A DNA stretch of 21,705 bases from Spirochaetaceae bacterium (lineage in GTDB: Bacteria; Spirochaetota; Spirochaetia; UBA9216). Within the stretch, counting starts at the first letter, position 1. Every line of letters starts with the position of its first letter. The notes beneath the pieces were generated by a model that worked only from the letters and a program-made list of their open reading frames with translations, had not been told where the DNA came from and ran no database searches. The DNA lies in contig JAQQAK010000181.1 of NCBI GenBank assembly GCA_028527945.1, positions 1 to 21,705 on the forward strand, in the 5' to 3' direction. The position numbers were made by a program, and so were the translations under genes. This document shows positions 7,038 to 14,357 of the stretch, one piece after another.

Positions 7038-8636
7038 CTAATCTTGTTCATAAGCTCCTATAGACCAGCCTGTACCGCTGCTTCCTGTTCTTGTTGTTCC
7101 GATTACATCGTCTGTAAAACTCCATATTGGTGATTGTGTTGTTCCATCGATACCACCTTTTGTAATAGTTGTTGTTGCACCTGTTCCAAATGTATAATCA
7201 TTATTAGCTGAATCAGTAAAAAGGTTACTGTCTGTAAAGTTTAAATTGCCTGAAGCGTTAGTTATAGCTGTTTCAAGTTCTGAAATACTTGAATATGTTG
7301 TATCATCACTGGTAGCTTCACTTGCATTAAAATCTTTATAAAGACCAGTAAAAGCTATAGAATCTGGTGTATAGATAATATTGTTTTTAAATGATTCTAT
7401 TGTTAAATTAGGAGATGTCGTAAAAATAACAAAGAAATCTGATGATGTATTGTCTGTTGTTATAATATTATTATCAATTCTTAGCGTTATGTTGGCAGAT
7501 GAAGATGTATAACCATTACAACTTGAACGCGTCCCAAATACTCCTCCAGTATATCCACCACAATATCCTGCTACAATGGTATTATTTCTTATTGTTAAGT
7601 CATATGTTCCTGTTGTCGCTGTATTAACACAGCCTCCTCCATTATAATATGAATTTTCTCCTTCAATAATGTTATTTGTTATTACCGCAGTCGCTCCTGA
7701 TGAAAGGTAGATTGGAATGGAATAGCCTGAACCAAAAGCTGTGCAATAAAACTGGTTATGAACAATGTTTAATGTTGAGTTAACAGCATAGATATGATAA
7801 GTGTTATAATCGGTTCCTGAAGTATTAACAATATTATTACTGACGGATATTGATGAATTGTTGAGATAGAAAGCATAACTACCGTCATAATCCATAGTGG
7901 CATTAATTGTAAAACCTTCAACAGTAACACTGTTTGTAAGGTCTGAAGCATAAAAAACATAATCAGTACTATCATGATTAGTTAGAATACTGTCAATAAT
8001 TGTAGTATTTGATGTGATATCTCGGCTCCAATTATTGTTTTCGTCATAGCCGCCTAGAAGAGATATTCCATCAGCAAGGGTTATTGGTTCTGTAACAGAA
8101 TATGTTCCTGACGCAACAAATATAGTTTGTATTCCAGAAGAACTCGCAGCATCAATAGCATTTTCTATTGTTAGGTATGGATTGCCTTTTGTTCCATCAT
8201 TCGAGTCGCTTCCTGTTGAGGATACATAAAGTGCTTCACTAGTTTGTTGAGAGTTAATGGTACTGGAATTAGAGCTTGTAACACTTTCCATAGAAATTAT
8301 TAAGTTAACGTCTTCACCTGCTATTAGAGTTACTGTAGAACTTCCTTTATAAAGAATTTCACTGTTTGTGTTATAAGCCTCAAGAGTGAAAGTCCGATCC
8401 TCTCCCGAAAGAACTTCAACGCTTATACTTTCTGAGTCAAAGTTTTTTTCTACAGTTTCCATATCATTAGCAGTTATAGTTAGTTTAAAAGATGTTATAT
8501 CAGAAATAGCCTTATTTAGAGATGTACCTGTATTGATATTTACTTTACTTGTTATTTCTATTAGTTCTAATTGTGAACAGGATAATATAATAAGGCTTAT
8601 TAAGCATGTTAAAAAAATGAACAAAAGGCGTTTCAT
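7038..8636 (-). CDS. Lipoprotein with DUF1565 / right-handed beta-helix domain
   Basis: The product is 532 residues from the ATG at 8636. This start is preferred because CAGGAG lies six bases upstream and the protein then begins directly with a lipoprotein signal (MKRLLF...) ending LIILSC, Cys20. A longer in-frame start at 8663 would place the SD inside the gene. Residues ~21-110 form a beta-rich domain. From there, LYVSSTGSDSNDGTKGNPY followed by TIENAIDAA is the DUF1565 signature, leading into a right-handed parallel beta-helix with many Asn, Ser and Thr turns. The C-terminal end, DVIGTTR...WSIGAYEQD, matches the 'choice-of-anchor Q' ending often seen after such helices. It is probably exposed at the outer membrane or cell surface. 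Beta-helices of this type often bind or cleave polysaccharide, but no catalytic residues were identified. It is monocistronic with its own promoter. Confidence 0.8.
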   Translation of the reverse strand: MKRLLFIFLTCLISLIILSCSQLELIEITSKVNINTGTSLNKAISDITSFKLTITANDMETVEKNFDSESISVEVLSGEDRTFTLEAYNTNSEILYKGSSTVTLIAGEDVNLIISMESVTSSNSSTINSQQTSEALYVSSTGSDSNDGTKGNPYLTIENAIDAASSSGIQTIFVASGTYSVTEPITLADGISLLGGYDENNNWSRDITSNTTIIDSILTNHDSTDYVFYASDLTNSVTVEGFTINATMDYDGSYAFYLNNSSISVSNNIVNTSGTDYNTYHIYAVNSTLNIVHNQFYCTAFGSGYSIPIYLSSGATAVITNNIIEGENSYYNGGGCVNTATTGTYDLTIRNNTIVAGYCGGYTGGVFGTRSSCNGYTSSSANITLRIDNNIITTDNTSSDFFVIFTTSPNLTIESFKNNIIYTPDSIAFTGLYKDFNASEATSDDTTYSSISELETAITNASGNLNFTDSNLFTDSANNDYTFGTGATTTITKGGIDGTTQSPIWSFTDDVIGTTRTGSSGTGWSIGAYEQD

Positions 8637-8668
8637 TAAAAACTCCTGAAAAAAATATCTCAAAACAT

Positions 8669-8697
8669 ATTATAATATAGTAAGAAAGTATTTTCCA
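8669..8697 (-). promoter_or_regulatory. Candidate sigma-70 promoter of the beta-helix lipoprotein gene
   Basis: On the minus strand, TGGAAA (8692-8697), a 17-bp spacer and a perfect TATAAT (8669-8674). The expected start gives a leader of roughly 26 nt containing the CAGGAG ribosome binding site, consistent with the ATG at 8636. Confidence 0.55.
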
Positions 8698-8710
8698 GAG
8701 TCGTTTTTAT

Positions 8711-8768
8711 AAGTAAAATAATCAGATATAAAAATGAAAACTCTGATTCATATCTGATTATTTTATTT
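8711..8768. terminator. Long AT-rich inverted repeat, likely terminator of the FecR operon
   Basis: The arms 8711-8729 and 8750-8768 are complementary over 19 bases with a single G-U wobble, around a 20-base loop. The inner 11 bases (TAATCAGATAT / ATATCTGATTA) are a perfect match. It lies 2 nt past the stop of the FecR-domain gene on the minus strand. The U-run is imperfect and lies within the outer stem, so folding and termination may be less efficient than at a G+C-rich hairpin. It could also act as a 3' stabilising stem. Confidence 0.55.
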
Positions 8769-8770
8769 TT

Positions 8771-9679
8771 TTATTCATCAGGCCAGCTTACTGTTATTGA
8801 TACATCACTTGTTGTAGGTGTTTTAACTGTTTCTGGAGTTGCGGGAGATGCTGAAGCAGCAGCGACTACACTTGCGGCATTAGTTGATACGGTGACACCG
8901 CCACCTGTAGATATTGCAGATGGTGGCGCAGGTTTTGTTGATGCTGATACTGTAGTCGAAGATATTGCTGTGCTCATGGAAGATACCATACCGCCCCCTG
9001 TTCCGCTAGCTAATACTGGAGCAGCAGCTACCGCAGCAGGAGGTTCTGGAGGATCTGCCATTTCAGATGCAGTATCATCAGAAGAGCCTCCATCATCTTC
9101 TCCCTCTTCTTCTGACGATTCTTCTTCACCTTTTTCTTCGCCAGAGTCTTTCTTGCTTTCACCTACCTGGGCTTTACGTCCTGTTTTTGTATCAGTAACA
9201 ACTGCCATACCGTCCCAAGCCATAACTTTCATTCCTTTACCGTCACCCATTATATCGACATCAAGAACAGTTCCTCGTACAGACGCAGTTGAGTTAGCGT
9301 TTCTTACAGTAAAATCATTAGCCACTTTATCACTTGAATGAACCTGAGTTCTAACATTTCCTACATCAAGAAAAAGATCCGTAACAACAGTACCTTCTTT
9401 TTGATAAAGTTCAGATAAGGTAAGCCTTGTTAAATCATTAGCAACAAGAACAGATGTATCTCCTAATACCATAACAGCTTTTGAATTAAAGCCTGTAGAA
9501 ATGCTATCTCCTGAGTTTAGAACATCACCTACAGATGCAGTTGTCCAGGTTCCTCCGTCTTTTTTATATTCAACTTTTCCATTTAACTCTCTAATTGTCG
9601 CAGTTAAATCTACTGAAAAAACTGATGTAACAGTAAAAACTAAAATTGATAAAAACAAAAAAAGTTTATTTAATTTCAT
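8771..9679 (-). CDS. Secreted FecR-domain protein with acidic and Ala/Pro/Ser/Thr-rich tail
   Basis: The product is 302 residues. It has a cleavable signal peptide to about residue 22 (VFS|VDL) and no second membrane segment. Residues ~28-165 form a FecR domain (PF04773): GKVEYKKDG start, GDSISTG at 58-63, then FTVRNANSTASVRGTVLDV at 123-141, the family's best-conserved stretch. Unlike FecR anti-sigma regulators it has no cytoplasmic N-terminal helix and no sigma-factor or TonB-receptor neighbour, so it acts in the periplasm or at the outer membrane. Residues ~175-202 are Glu/Ser/Asp-rich and the rest is low-complexity Ala/Ser/Thr/Pro. The start has AAGGAGG with a six-base spacer, 11 nt after the barrel gene. 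From memory, T. pallidum Tp0483 is a comparable FecR-type protein reported to bind fibronectin. Confidence 0.85.
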   Translation of the reverse strand: MKLNKLFLFLSILVFTVTSVFSVDLTATIRELNGKVEYKKDGGTWTTASVGDVLNSGDSISTGFNSKAVMVLGDTSVLVANDLTRLTLSELYQKEGTVVTDLFLDVGNVRTQVHSSDKVANDFTVRNANSTASVRGTVLDVDIMGDGKGMKVMAWDGMAVVTDTKTGRKAQVGESKKDSGEEKGEEESSEEEGEDDGGSSDDTASEMADPPEPPAAVAAAPVLASGTGGGMVSSMSTAISSTTVSASTKPAPPSAISTGGGVTVSTNAASVVAAASASPATPETVKTPTTSDVSITVSWPDE

Positions 9680-9690
9680 TATAAGCCTCC

Positions 9691-10992
9691 TTATATAGAT
9701 AGGGACAATGACATTGACGCCTGTAAAACAGGCGTTGTTGAATCCATCGCGGCTGATGGTAAAAATATTCCTCCGCTCATGGATAACCCGACATCTGAAA
9801 GTAATCTAGAAATAATGTTGAGATTTATCTCTGTTCCAAGATAACGGCTACTTGAACTGGAAGATACCCCTCCAGTGCTTATCGCGCCTGTAGTTGTTCT
9901 GAAAAAACCAGTTCCTTTCAAAGCTATAAGTATGTTATTTAGCATAAGATTCTTACTATTAGCGAAAGGCTTCATTGAATATGTTCCGCTAAAATAGAAG
10001 AGATTTGTTTGTTGCGCTGTAAAAATTACTCCTGCCGGGGCAGTAGTAATAGGTACGAAAGCTGTAGAAAAACCTGAGGTGTTGCCTTCATAAAAATCAG
10101 ACTGATCAGAGTCTCCACTTGAAATTAAACCTTCAATAACAATTCTTGAGGCAAGGAATGTCGGAATAAAATAGTTAATACTACCTCCTGCTATTCCTGC
10201 TAAAATAACGTTAGTGTCATACCAACCTGTGCTTCCGTAGGAGTATAGACTATAAAATAAAGATTGGATGATTGGGATAGGCCCCACAAGGCCAAATCCA
10301 GCATAAATTGTATCCAGTGTATAATCTCCTGATACAAGATCTTCATCTTGTCTTAAGTCCTGTTGAAATACACCTGAAATTATAATTGTCTGCTGGGCAA
10401 TTATTTCAGGAAATGTAATGGTTACCCCTTCTATTACACGTGGAGACGCAAGTGGTCCCCAAAAAACACGTTCGCTATCTGTATCTGTGCTGTTATTTGA
10501 TGCATCAAGATCTGTGTTATTCATAATTATGGTGCTTGAAGGCGCTTGTAAAAGACCTGTATATGTCCCAAAGGCAGAAATTGTCATTAAAGGCAATCCC
10601 CATTCAATACTTAAACCGTCACCGGTATGAGCAAATACTTTTCCAGAGAACTCAGAAAAAGAAAGTCGGCCGGCTTTGAATGCCATAAAGCCCCCACTGC
10701 CTCCTGCCATAACAAAGCTTCCTCCCAGTTGAAGTTGATCAAGTTCCAACAGAAAAATTCTGTCATCTTCAATAGTGTAGCCACCCTGAAATTCTGCTAT
10801 AAGATTTTCTCCAATGGCAGTATTTCCCCAGAGTGCTGCTTTTGCTGTATATGTAAGAGCGCTTATATCAAAAGTAGAACCTGTATCATATTCTATAGTA
10901 GGTGAGGCGTCTATTGTTATACCAAAATCTCCAGCTGCTACCGGAAGGATAACGCTAATTATAAGTAAAATAGTTAAAAGTATTTTTTTCAT
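9691..10992 (-). CDS. Putative outer-membrane beta-barrel protein
   Basis: The product is 433 residues. The signal peptide likely cleaves after VAA (about residue 20). The mature protein is rich in Gly, Ser, Thr and aromatic residues in an alternating amphipathic pattern. It ends in a strand reading ASMSLSLSI, compatible with an outer-membrane barrel, although the last residue is Ile rather than the usual Phe. No named family is recognised. The start overlaps the previous gene (ATGA, 10989-10992) and has AGAGGAG upstream, so it is translated from the same mRNA as the small SLH-like protein and the FecR-domain protein. Together they may build one envelope complex. A porin or receptor role is inference. 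Confidence 0.7.
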   Translation of the reverse strand: MKKILLTILLIISVILPVAAGDFGITIDASPTIEYDTGSTFDISALTYTAKAALWGNTAIGENLIAEFQGGYTIEDDRIFLLELDQLQLGGSFVMAGGSGGFMAFKAGRLSFSEFSGKVFAHTGDGLSIEWGLPLMTISAFGTYTGLLQAPSSTIIMNNTDLDASNNSTDTDSERVFWGPLASPRVIEGVTITFPEIIAQQTIIISGVFQQDLRQDEDLVSGDYTLDTIYAGFGLVGPIPIIQSLFYSLYSYGSTGWYDTNVILAGIAGGSINYFIPTFLASRIVIEGLISSGDSDQSDFYEGNTSGFSTAFVPITTAPAGVIFTAQQTNLFYFSGTYSMKPFANSKNLMLNNILIALKGTGFFRTTTGAISTGGVSSSSSSRYLGTEINLNIISRLLSDVGLSMSGGIFLPSAAMDSTTPVLQASMSLSLSI

Positions 10993-11441
10993 TTTGAACT
11001 CCTCTTTCTGACTATTTGGCCAATAAGAGAAAGAGCTTCCTGCCCGCTTAACTTTCTATAAGCCCCTGAGTCTTTACTTATGTATCCCTGATAAGCAAGC
11101 TCTCTTGACGCGTATCTTGGAGAAGGAAAGATTGAATAAAACAAACCGCCCTTCATATCAAAACTCTTCATTATTAAGAATGAATATTCGCCAAGAGATA
11201 TTGGAGCATCAATCTGTTTTTTATCTTTTATCCATCCCATTTCTTTTCCGGCAGACATAGCTTCTTCTAAAGAAAATGATTCATCTATAATTTCTGATGC
11301 TGTAAGAACAAGATATGCACCATTTCCATAAGTTAGCTTGTCCTGTACCAAAACTTCATCAATAACTTCGTTTGACTGAGCGTAAGTAAAAGCACAAGTT
11401 ATTGCAAACAATGAACTTAATACAATTTTTCTTATATTCAT
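10989..11441 (-). CDS. Small periplasmic SLH-like protein
   Basis: The product is 150 residues with a signal peptide ending TYA|QSNE (about residue 21). The mature part contains SLEEAMSAGKEMGWI, an ISLGEYSFLIMKSF helix, a GGLFYSIFPSPRYASRELAY stretch, then LSGQEALSLIGQIV near the end. This helix-loop-helix order resembles an S-layer-homology type module of the kind seen in spirochaetal periplasmic proteins, but the similarity is weak and recalled, not computed. It is first gene of the minus-strand operon and overlaps the barrel gene by 4 bp. No Shine-Dalgarno precedes the ATG. A TATAAT on the minus strand lies six bases upstream, so the mRNA may be leaderless. The function is unknown, with possible peptidoglycan or S-layer contact. 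Confidence 0.7.
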   Translation of the reverse strand: MNIRKIVLSSLFAITCAFTYAQSNEVIDEVLVQDKLTYGNGAYLVLTASEIIDESFSLEEAMSAGKEMGWIKDKKQIDAPISLGEYSFLIMKSFDMKGGLFYSIFPSPRYASRELAYQGYISKDSGAYRKLSGQEALSLIGQIVRKRSSK

Positions 11442-11447
11442 AAAACG

Positions 11448-11477
11448 ATTATATCATATTTTTCTTTTCATTATTAA
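11448..11477 (-). promoter_or_regulatory. Candidate leaderless promoter of the SLH-like/barrel/FecR operon
   Basis: On the minus strand, TTAATA (11472-11477), an 18-bp spacer and a perfect TATAAT (11448-11453). Six bases later comes the ATG at 11441, so the predicted first transcribed base is the A of ATG or one next to it. No Shine-Dalgarno is visible. Confidence 0.45.
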
Positions 11478-11493
11478 GTATTAATTTTATAAT
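11465..11493 (+). promoter_or_regulatory. Candidate leaderless promoter of the CHASE2 cyclase gene
   Basis: TTTTCA (11465-11470), a 17-bp spacer and a perfect TATAAT (11488-11493). Only TTGAC separates it from the ATG at 11499. There is no Shine-Dalgarno, and an in-frame TAA at 11490-11492 rules out an upstream start. It is back-to-back with the minus-strand promoter in the same 57-bp gap, so one regulator could control both operons. Confidence 0.45.
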
Positions 11494-11498
11494 TTGAC

Positions 11499-14207
11499 AT
11501 GGATTTTAAAAAAATAAACAAGGCAGTAATTATTCCTGTAGTCTTGGTGGTTGTTTTCTCCACCATGAATCTTTTTTCGTTCTATACCTCAGGAGAACAT
11601 GTTTTCTTTGATTTATTTTTAAAGCTTTCTCCTGAAGTTGAAGAAGATGAAAGTATAGTACTTCTTAATATTGACGATCTTGCTATAGCAAGGGTAGGTA
11701 TGTTTCCTTGGAGCCGTTCAATTATGGCTGATGGGCTAATTTTAATGAAGGAAATGGGTGCAAAATATGCTGTATTTGATATTGAATATACAGAAGAAAG
11801 CCCTAAAGAGCTTAATAACGATTTCTTAAATAATGAAATGCCTAAGGCTCTTGAACGTGAATTTTCTGAAATAAATAGCCATACTAATGGTCTTATTAAT
11901 GCCATAATATCAGGTAATATCCCTTTGGAAGATGCTGCTGAGTATGCTTCTCAATTAAAAGATTTAAATGAATCAGCAAAAAAAGATCTGACAGATAAAA
12001 TTAATAGAATATCCAGAGATAACGATGTTTATTTTGGTCAAGCCGCCAGATATTTTGGTAAAGCCTGTTTTACTATAAATATGGTTATGAATGAAGAGCA
12101 GGAATATTCAGAAGAATTAAAAAAATGGGTTCATGATAATATGAGTATAGAAGTTAATGCTTCACAAGATGCACAGCTTCTTTCTTCTGTAGATATAAGA
12201 CCTGCTGTTGCTCCTATTACCAGAGAAGCTTTTAGCCTTGGTTTTCCAAATGTTACAATAGATTCTGATGGTGTGAGAAGAAGAATACAGCTTATTTCTG
12301 AATGTGATGGGAAATATTATCCTCAATTAAGTTTTCAGGCTGTTTATGATATTCTTGGTCGGCCTGAGATTGATGTTGATAAGAATCATATTATTCTAAA
12401 AGGAGCAAAGTTTCCTGATGGCCGGGTAGAAGATGTAATTATACCTTTGGATCCTGAAGGAAATTTCATAATTAACTGGCCTCATAAGGAATTTGACGAG
12501 AGCTTTAATCAGTTTTCATATTATTATCTTGTTCTTCACAAAGAACAGGAACGTCTTCTTGTTGAGAATCTTGAAATAATGAATGACGCAGGCTTTTTGA
12601 ATTACTATCAGGGAAATGCTTCACTTCTTGATATTTATAATTATGGAAATAGTCTTCTTCAGGATATGCTTAATGGCGGTGATCTTGAGCAAATAGAAGA
12701 ATATCGTCAAATAAGAGAATATTTCTTTTCTGAGACAGAAAATTATTTAAATGGTGATGCTAAAGATTTAATGCTTTCAAAGATTGATTCACTTATCGCA
12801 TCTCCGGCTGTTGATGATTTAAAAAAAGAGCAGTATAGGAGTATAAGAGATTCTGTTGAAAACAGTTTTACAGAAACATTAAAAATAACGAATCTTTTAA
12901 AAGAAACGAGAACAACTTTGAAAGATAATCTTAATGATGCAACATGTTTTATTGGTTGGACCGGGACTGCAACAACGGACCGTGGTGTAAACCCTTTTGA
13001 TGAAACTTATGATAATGTAGGAACTCATGCGTCTGTGGCTAATACAATTCTCAATGATAAATATCTTGATGTATATCCGCAGTGGATTTCAATAATTGCG
13101 GCAGTTCTCATTGTCTTTCTATTCTTTAAAATAGAATCTGGAAGAAGTCCATCTGTAGGTTTGCTTATAGGTGTTGGTTTCTTGGCTTTTATATTTATTG
13201 CGGCCTATCTCTTTTTTAGATTTACCGGCATTTACTTTCCCATTTTTACCCCTGTGATGGTGACATTTTTCACGTTTATAGGTTTAACAGTTGTAAATTT
13301 TCTATCAACTTCAAAAGAAAAAGTTTTTATCAGAAATGCTTTTGGACAGTATCTTTCCAATGAAGTTATAAATGATCTTCTGGATAATCCTGATAAATTG
13401 AGTCTTGGTGGCGAAAAGAAATTTCTGACAGCTCTGTTCACTGATGTTAAAGGGTTTTCTACAATATCTGAAGCAATGGATCCTACAGAATTGGTTAGCT
13501 TGCTTAATATGTATCTTACTGAAATGTCTGATATAATTATGGATCAACACGGAACAATTGATAAATTCGAAGGTGATGCCATTATTTCATTTTTTGGAGC
13601 TCCTGCGGATTATCCTGATCATGCATATAAAGCATGTCTTTCTGCTATTGTAATGAAGCGGGCAGAAGCTATTATGAATGAAAAAGTTTTAAAAGAGAAA
13701 CTTAGCCCATATCCTTTATTAACACGTATTGGTGTAAATACAGGTGATATGGTTGTCGGTAATATGGGAACTGCCAAAAAAATGGATTATACCATGATGG
13801 GAAATGCTGTAAATCTTGCAGCCAGACTTGAAGGTGTAAACAAACGGTACGGAACATGGCTGATGATAAGTGAATCGGCTTATGACGCCGGAGGAAATCA
13901 GTTTGCGGTAAGGCGTCTTGATCGTGTCAGGGTAGTTGGTATAAATACTCCGGTCAGGCTTTTTGAGCTTGTTGAGGAAAAGAACAGGTTAACAAAAGAG
14001 AAGAAAGAGGTTCTTGATATATTTGATGAAGGCCTTACTATTTTTGAAGAACGTGATTGGGTTAAGGCTGAAAAGTTCTTTAAGCAGGTTCTGGCTGTGG
14101 CCGAAAAAGATGGGCCGGCTAATTATTATCTTGCAAGATGTACAGAGTACCAGAAGACTCCTCCTAAAGATAATTGGGATGGTGTTTATAATCTAACAGA
14201 AAAATAA
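11499..14207 (+). CDS. CHASE2-domain class III adenylate cyclase
   Basis: The product is 902 residues. TM1 is at ~8-28, followed by a periplasmic CHASE2 sensor (~30-525) marked by VLLNIDDLAIARVGMFPWSR (residues 54-73) and DATCFIGWTGTATTDRG (480-496). Three TM helices follow (~528-545, 552-573, 578-603). The class III cyclase domain spans ~640-790. Metal-binding Asp649 (FTDVKGFS) and Asp693 (FEGDA), adenine-selecting Lys689 and Asp763 (KMDYT), and transition-state Asn772 and Arg776 (NLAAR) are all present, so it should make cAMP from ATP at the inner membrane. The C-terminal ~835-885 looks like a TPR-type helical pair. CHASE2 carries large inserts at ~100-180 and ~335-475. It is divergent from the FecR operon and is followed by a strong terminator. 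From memory it resembles T. pallidum Tp0485. Confidence 0.9.
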   Translation: MDFKKINKAVIIPVVLVVVFSTMNLFSFYTSGEHVFFDLFLKLSPEVEEDESIVLLNIDDLAIARVGMFPWSRSIMADGLILMKEMGAKYAVFDIEYTEESPKELNNDFLNNEMPKALEREFSEINSHTNGLINAIISGNIPLEDAAEYASQLKDLNESAKKDLTDKINRISRDNDVYFGQAARYFGKACFTINMVMNEEQEYSEELKKWVHDNMSIEVNASQDAQLLSSVDIRPAVAPITREAFSLGFPNVTIDSDGVRRRIQLISECDGKYYPQLSFQAVYDILGRPEIDVDKNHIILKGAKFPDGRVEDVIIPLDPEGNFIINWPHKEFDESFNQFSYYYLVLHKEQERLLVENLEIMNDAGFLNYYQGNASLLDIYNYGNSLLQDMLNGGDLEQIEEYRQIREYFFSETENYLNGDAKDLMLSKIDSLIASPAVDDLKKEQYRSIRDSVENSFTETLKITNLLKETRTTLKDNLNDATCFIGWTGTATTDRGVNPFDETYDNVGTHASVANTILNDKYLDVYPQWISIIAAVLIVFLFFKIESGRSPSVGLLIGVGFLAFIFIAAYLFFRFTGIYFPIFTPVMVTFFTFIGLTVVNFLSTSKEKVFIRNAFGQYLSNEVINDLLDNPDKLSLGGEKKFLTALFTDVKGFSTISEAMDPTELVSLLNMYLTEMSDIIMDQHGTIDKFEGDAIISFFGAPADYPDHAYKACLSAIVMKRAEAIMNEKVLKEKLSPYPLLTRIGVNTGDMVVGNMGTAKKMDYTMMGNAVNLAARLEGVNKRYGTWLMISESAYDAGGNQFAVRRLDRVRVVGINTPVRLFELVEEKNRLTKEKKEVLDIFDEGLTIFEERDWVKAEKFFKQVLAVAEKDGPANYYLARCTEYQKTPPKDNWDGVYNLTEK

Positions 14208-14212
14208 TTTTA

Positions 14213-14241
14213 GGCTGCGGGTTTTTCCTGCAGCTTTTTTT
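14213..14241 (+). terminator. Intrinsic terminator of the cyclase gene
   Basis: GCTGCGGG (14214-14221) pairs with CCTGCAGC (14227-14234) with one G-U wobble and a five-base loop. It is followed by seven T residues and lies 6 nt past the cyclase stop. A textbook rho-independent terminator that isolates the cyclase from the xyloside operon. Confidence 0.88.
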
Positions 14242-14263
14242 ATGATGACTTAACAGAAAAAAC

Positions 14264-14293
14264 TTGACAGCGCTTATTTTATGCCCTTATAAT
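14264..14293 (+). promoter_or_regulatory. Consensus sigma-70 promoter of the LacI/ABC/alpha-xylosidase operon
   Basis: Perfect TTGACA (14264-14269), an 18-bp spacer and perfect TATAAT (14288-14293). Transcription would start near 14300, inside the first LacI-type operator. This predicts a strong promoter under tight repression, with a leader of about 58 nt. Confidence 0.85.
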
Positions 14294-14296
14294 GAT

Positions 14297-14310
14297 TCGA
14301 AACGTTTCGA
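14297..14310. promoter_or_regulatory. LacI-family operator O1
   Basis: TCGAAACGTTTCGA is a perfect 14-bp palindrome with the central CG typical of LacI/GalR sites. It covers the predicted transcription start. It is identical to O2, with centres 20 bp (about two helical turns) apart on the same DNA face, suggesting cooperative binding by the adjacent regulator. Confidence 0.88.
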
Positions 14311-14316
14311 TAGTAA

Positions 14317-14330
14317 TCGAAACGTTTCGA
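14317..14330. promoter_or_regulatory. LacI-family operator O2
   Basis: This is a second exact copy of the TCGAAACGTTTCGA palindrome, lying in the early transcribed leader. With O1 it forms a tandem operator immediately upstream of the LacI-type gene, implying autoregulation. No third copy was found elsewhere in the window. Confidence 0.88.
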
Positions 14331-14357
14331 AAAGGTCGTATACTAAAGGGGAAGTAG

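Noticed and set aside
8892..9341. A 149-codon plus-strand frame rich in Pro, Ser and Ala opposite the FecR-domain gene.
   Set aside because: It is a low-complexity mirror of the Ala/Ser/Thr/Pro and acidic tail on the other strand, with no ribosome binding site and no recognisable domain.
8771..9679. FecR-type anti-sigma/iron-transport regulator.
   Set aside because: There is no cytoplasmic sigma-binding region, no transmembrane anchor after the signal peptide, and no ECF sigma factor or TonB-dependent receptor nearby.
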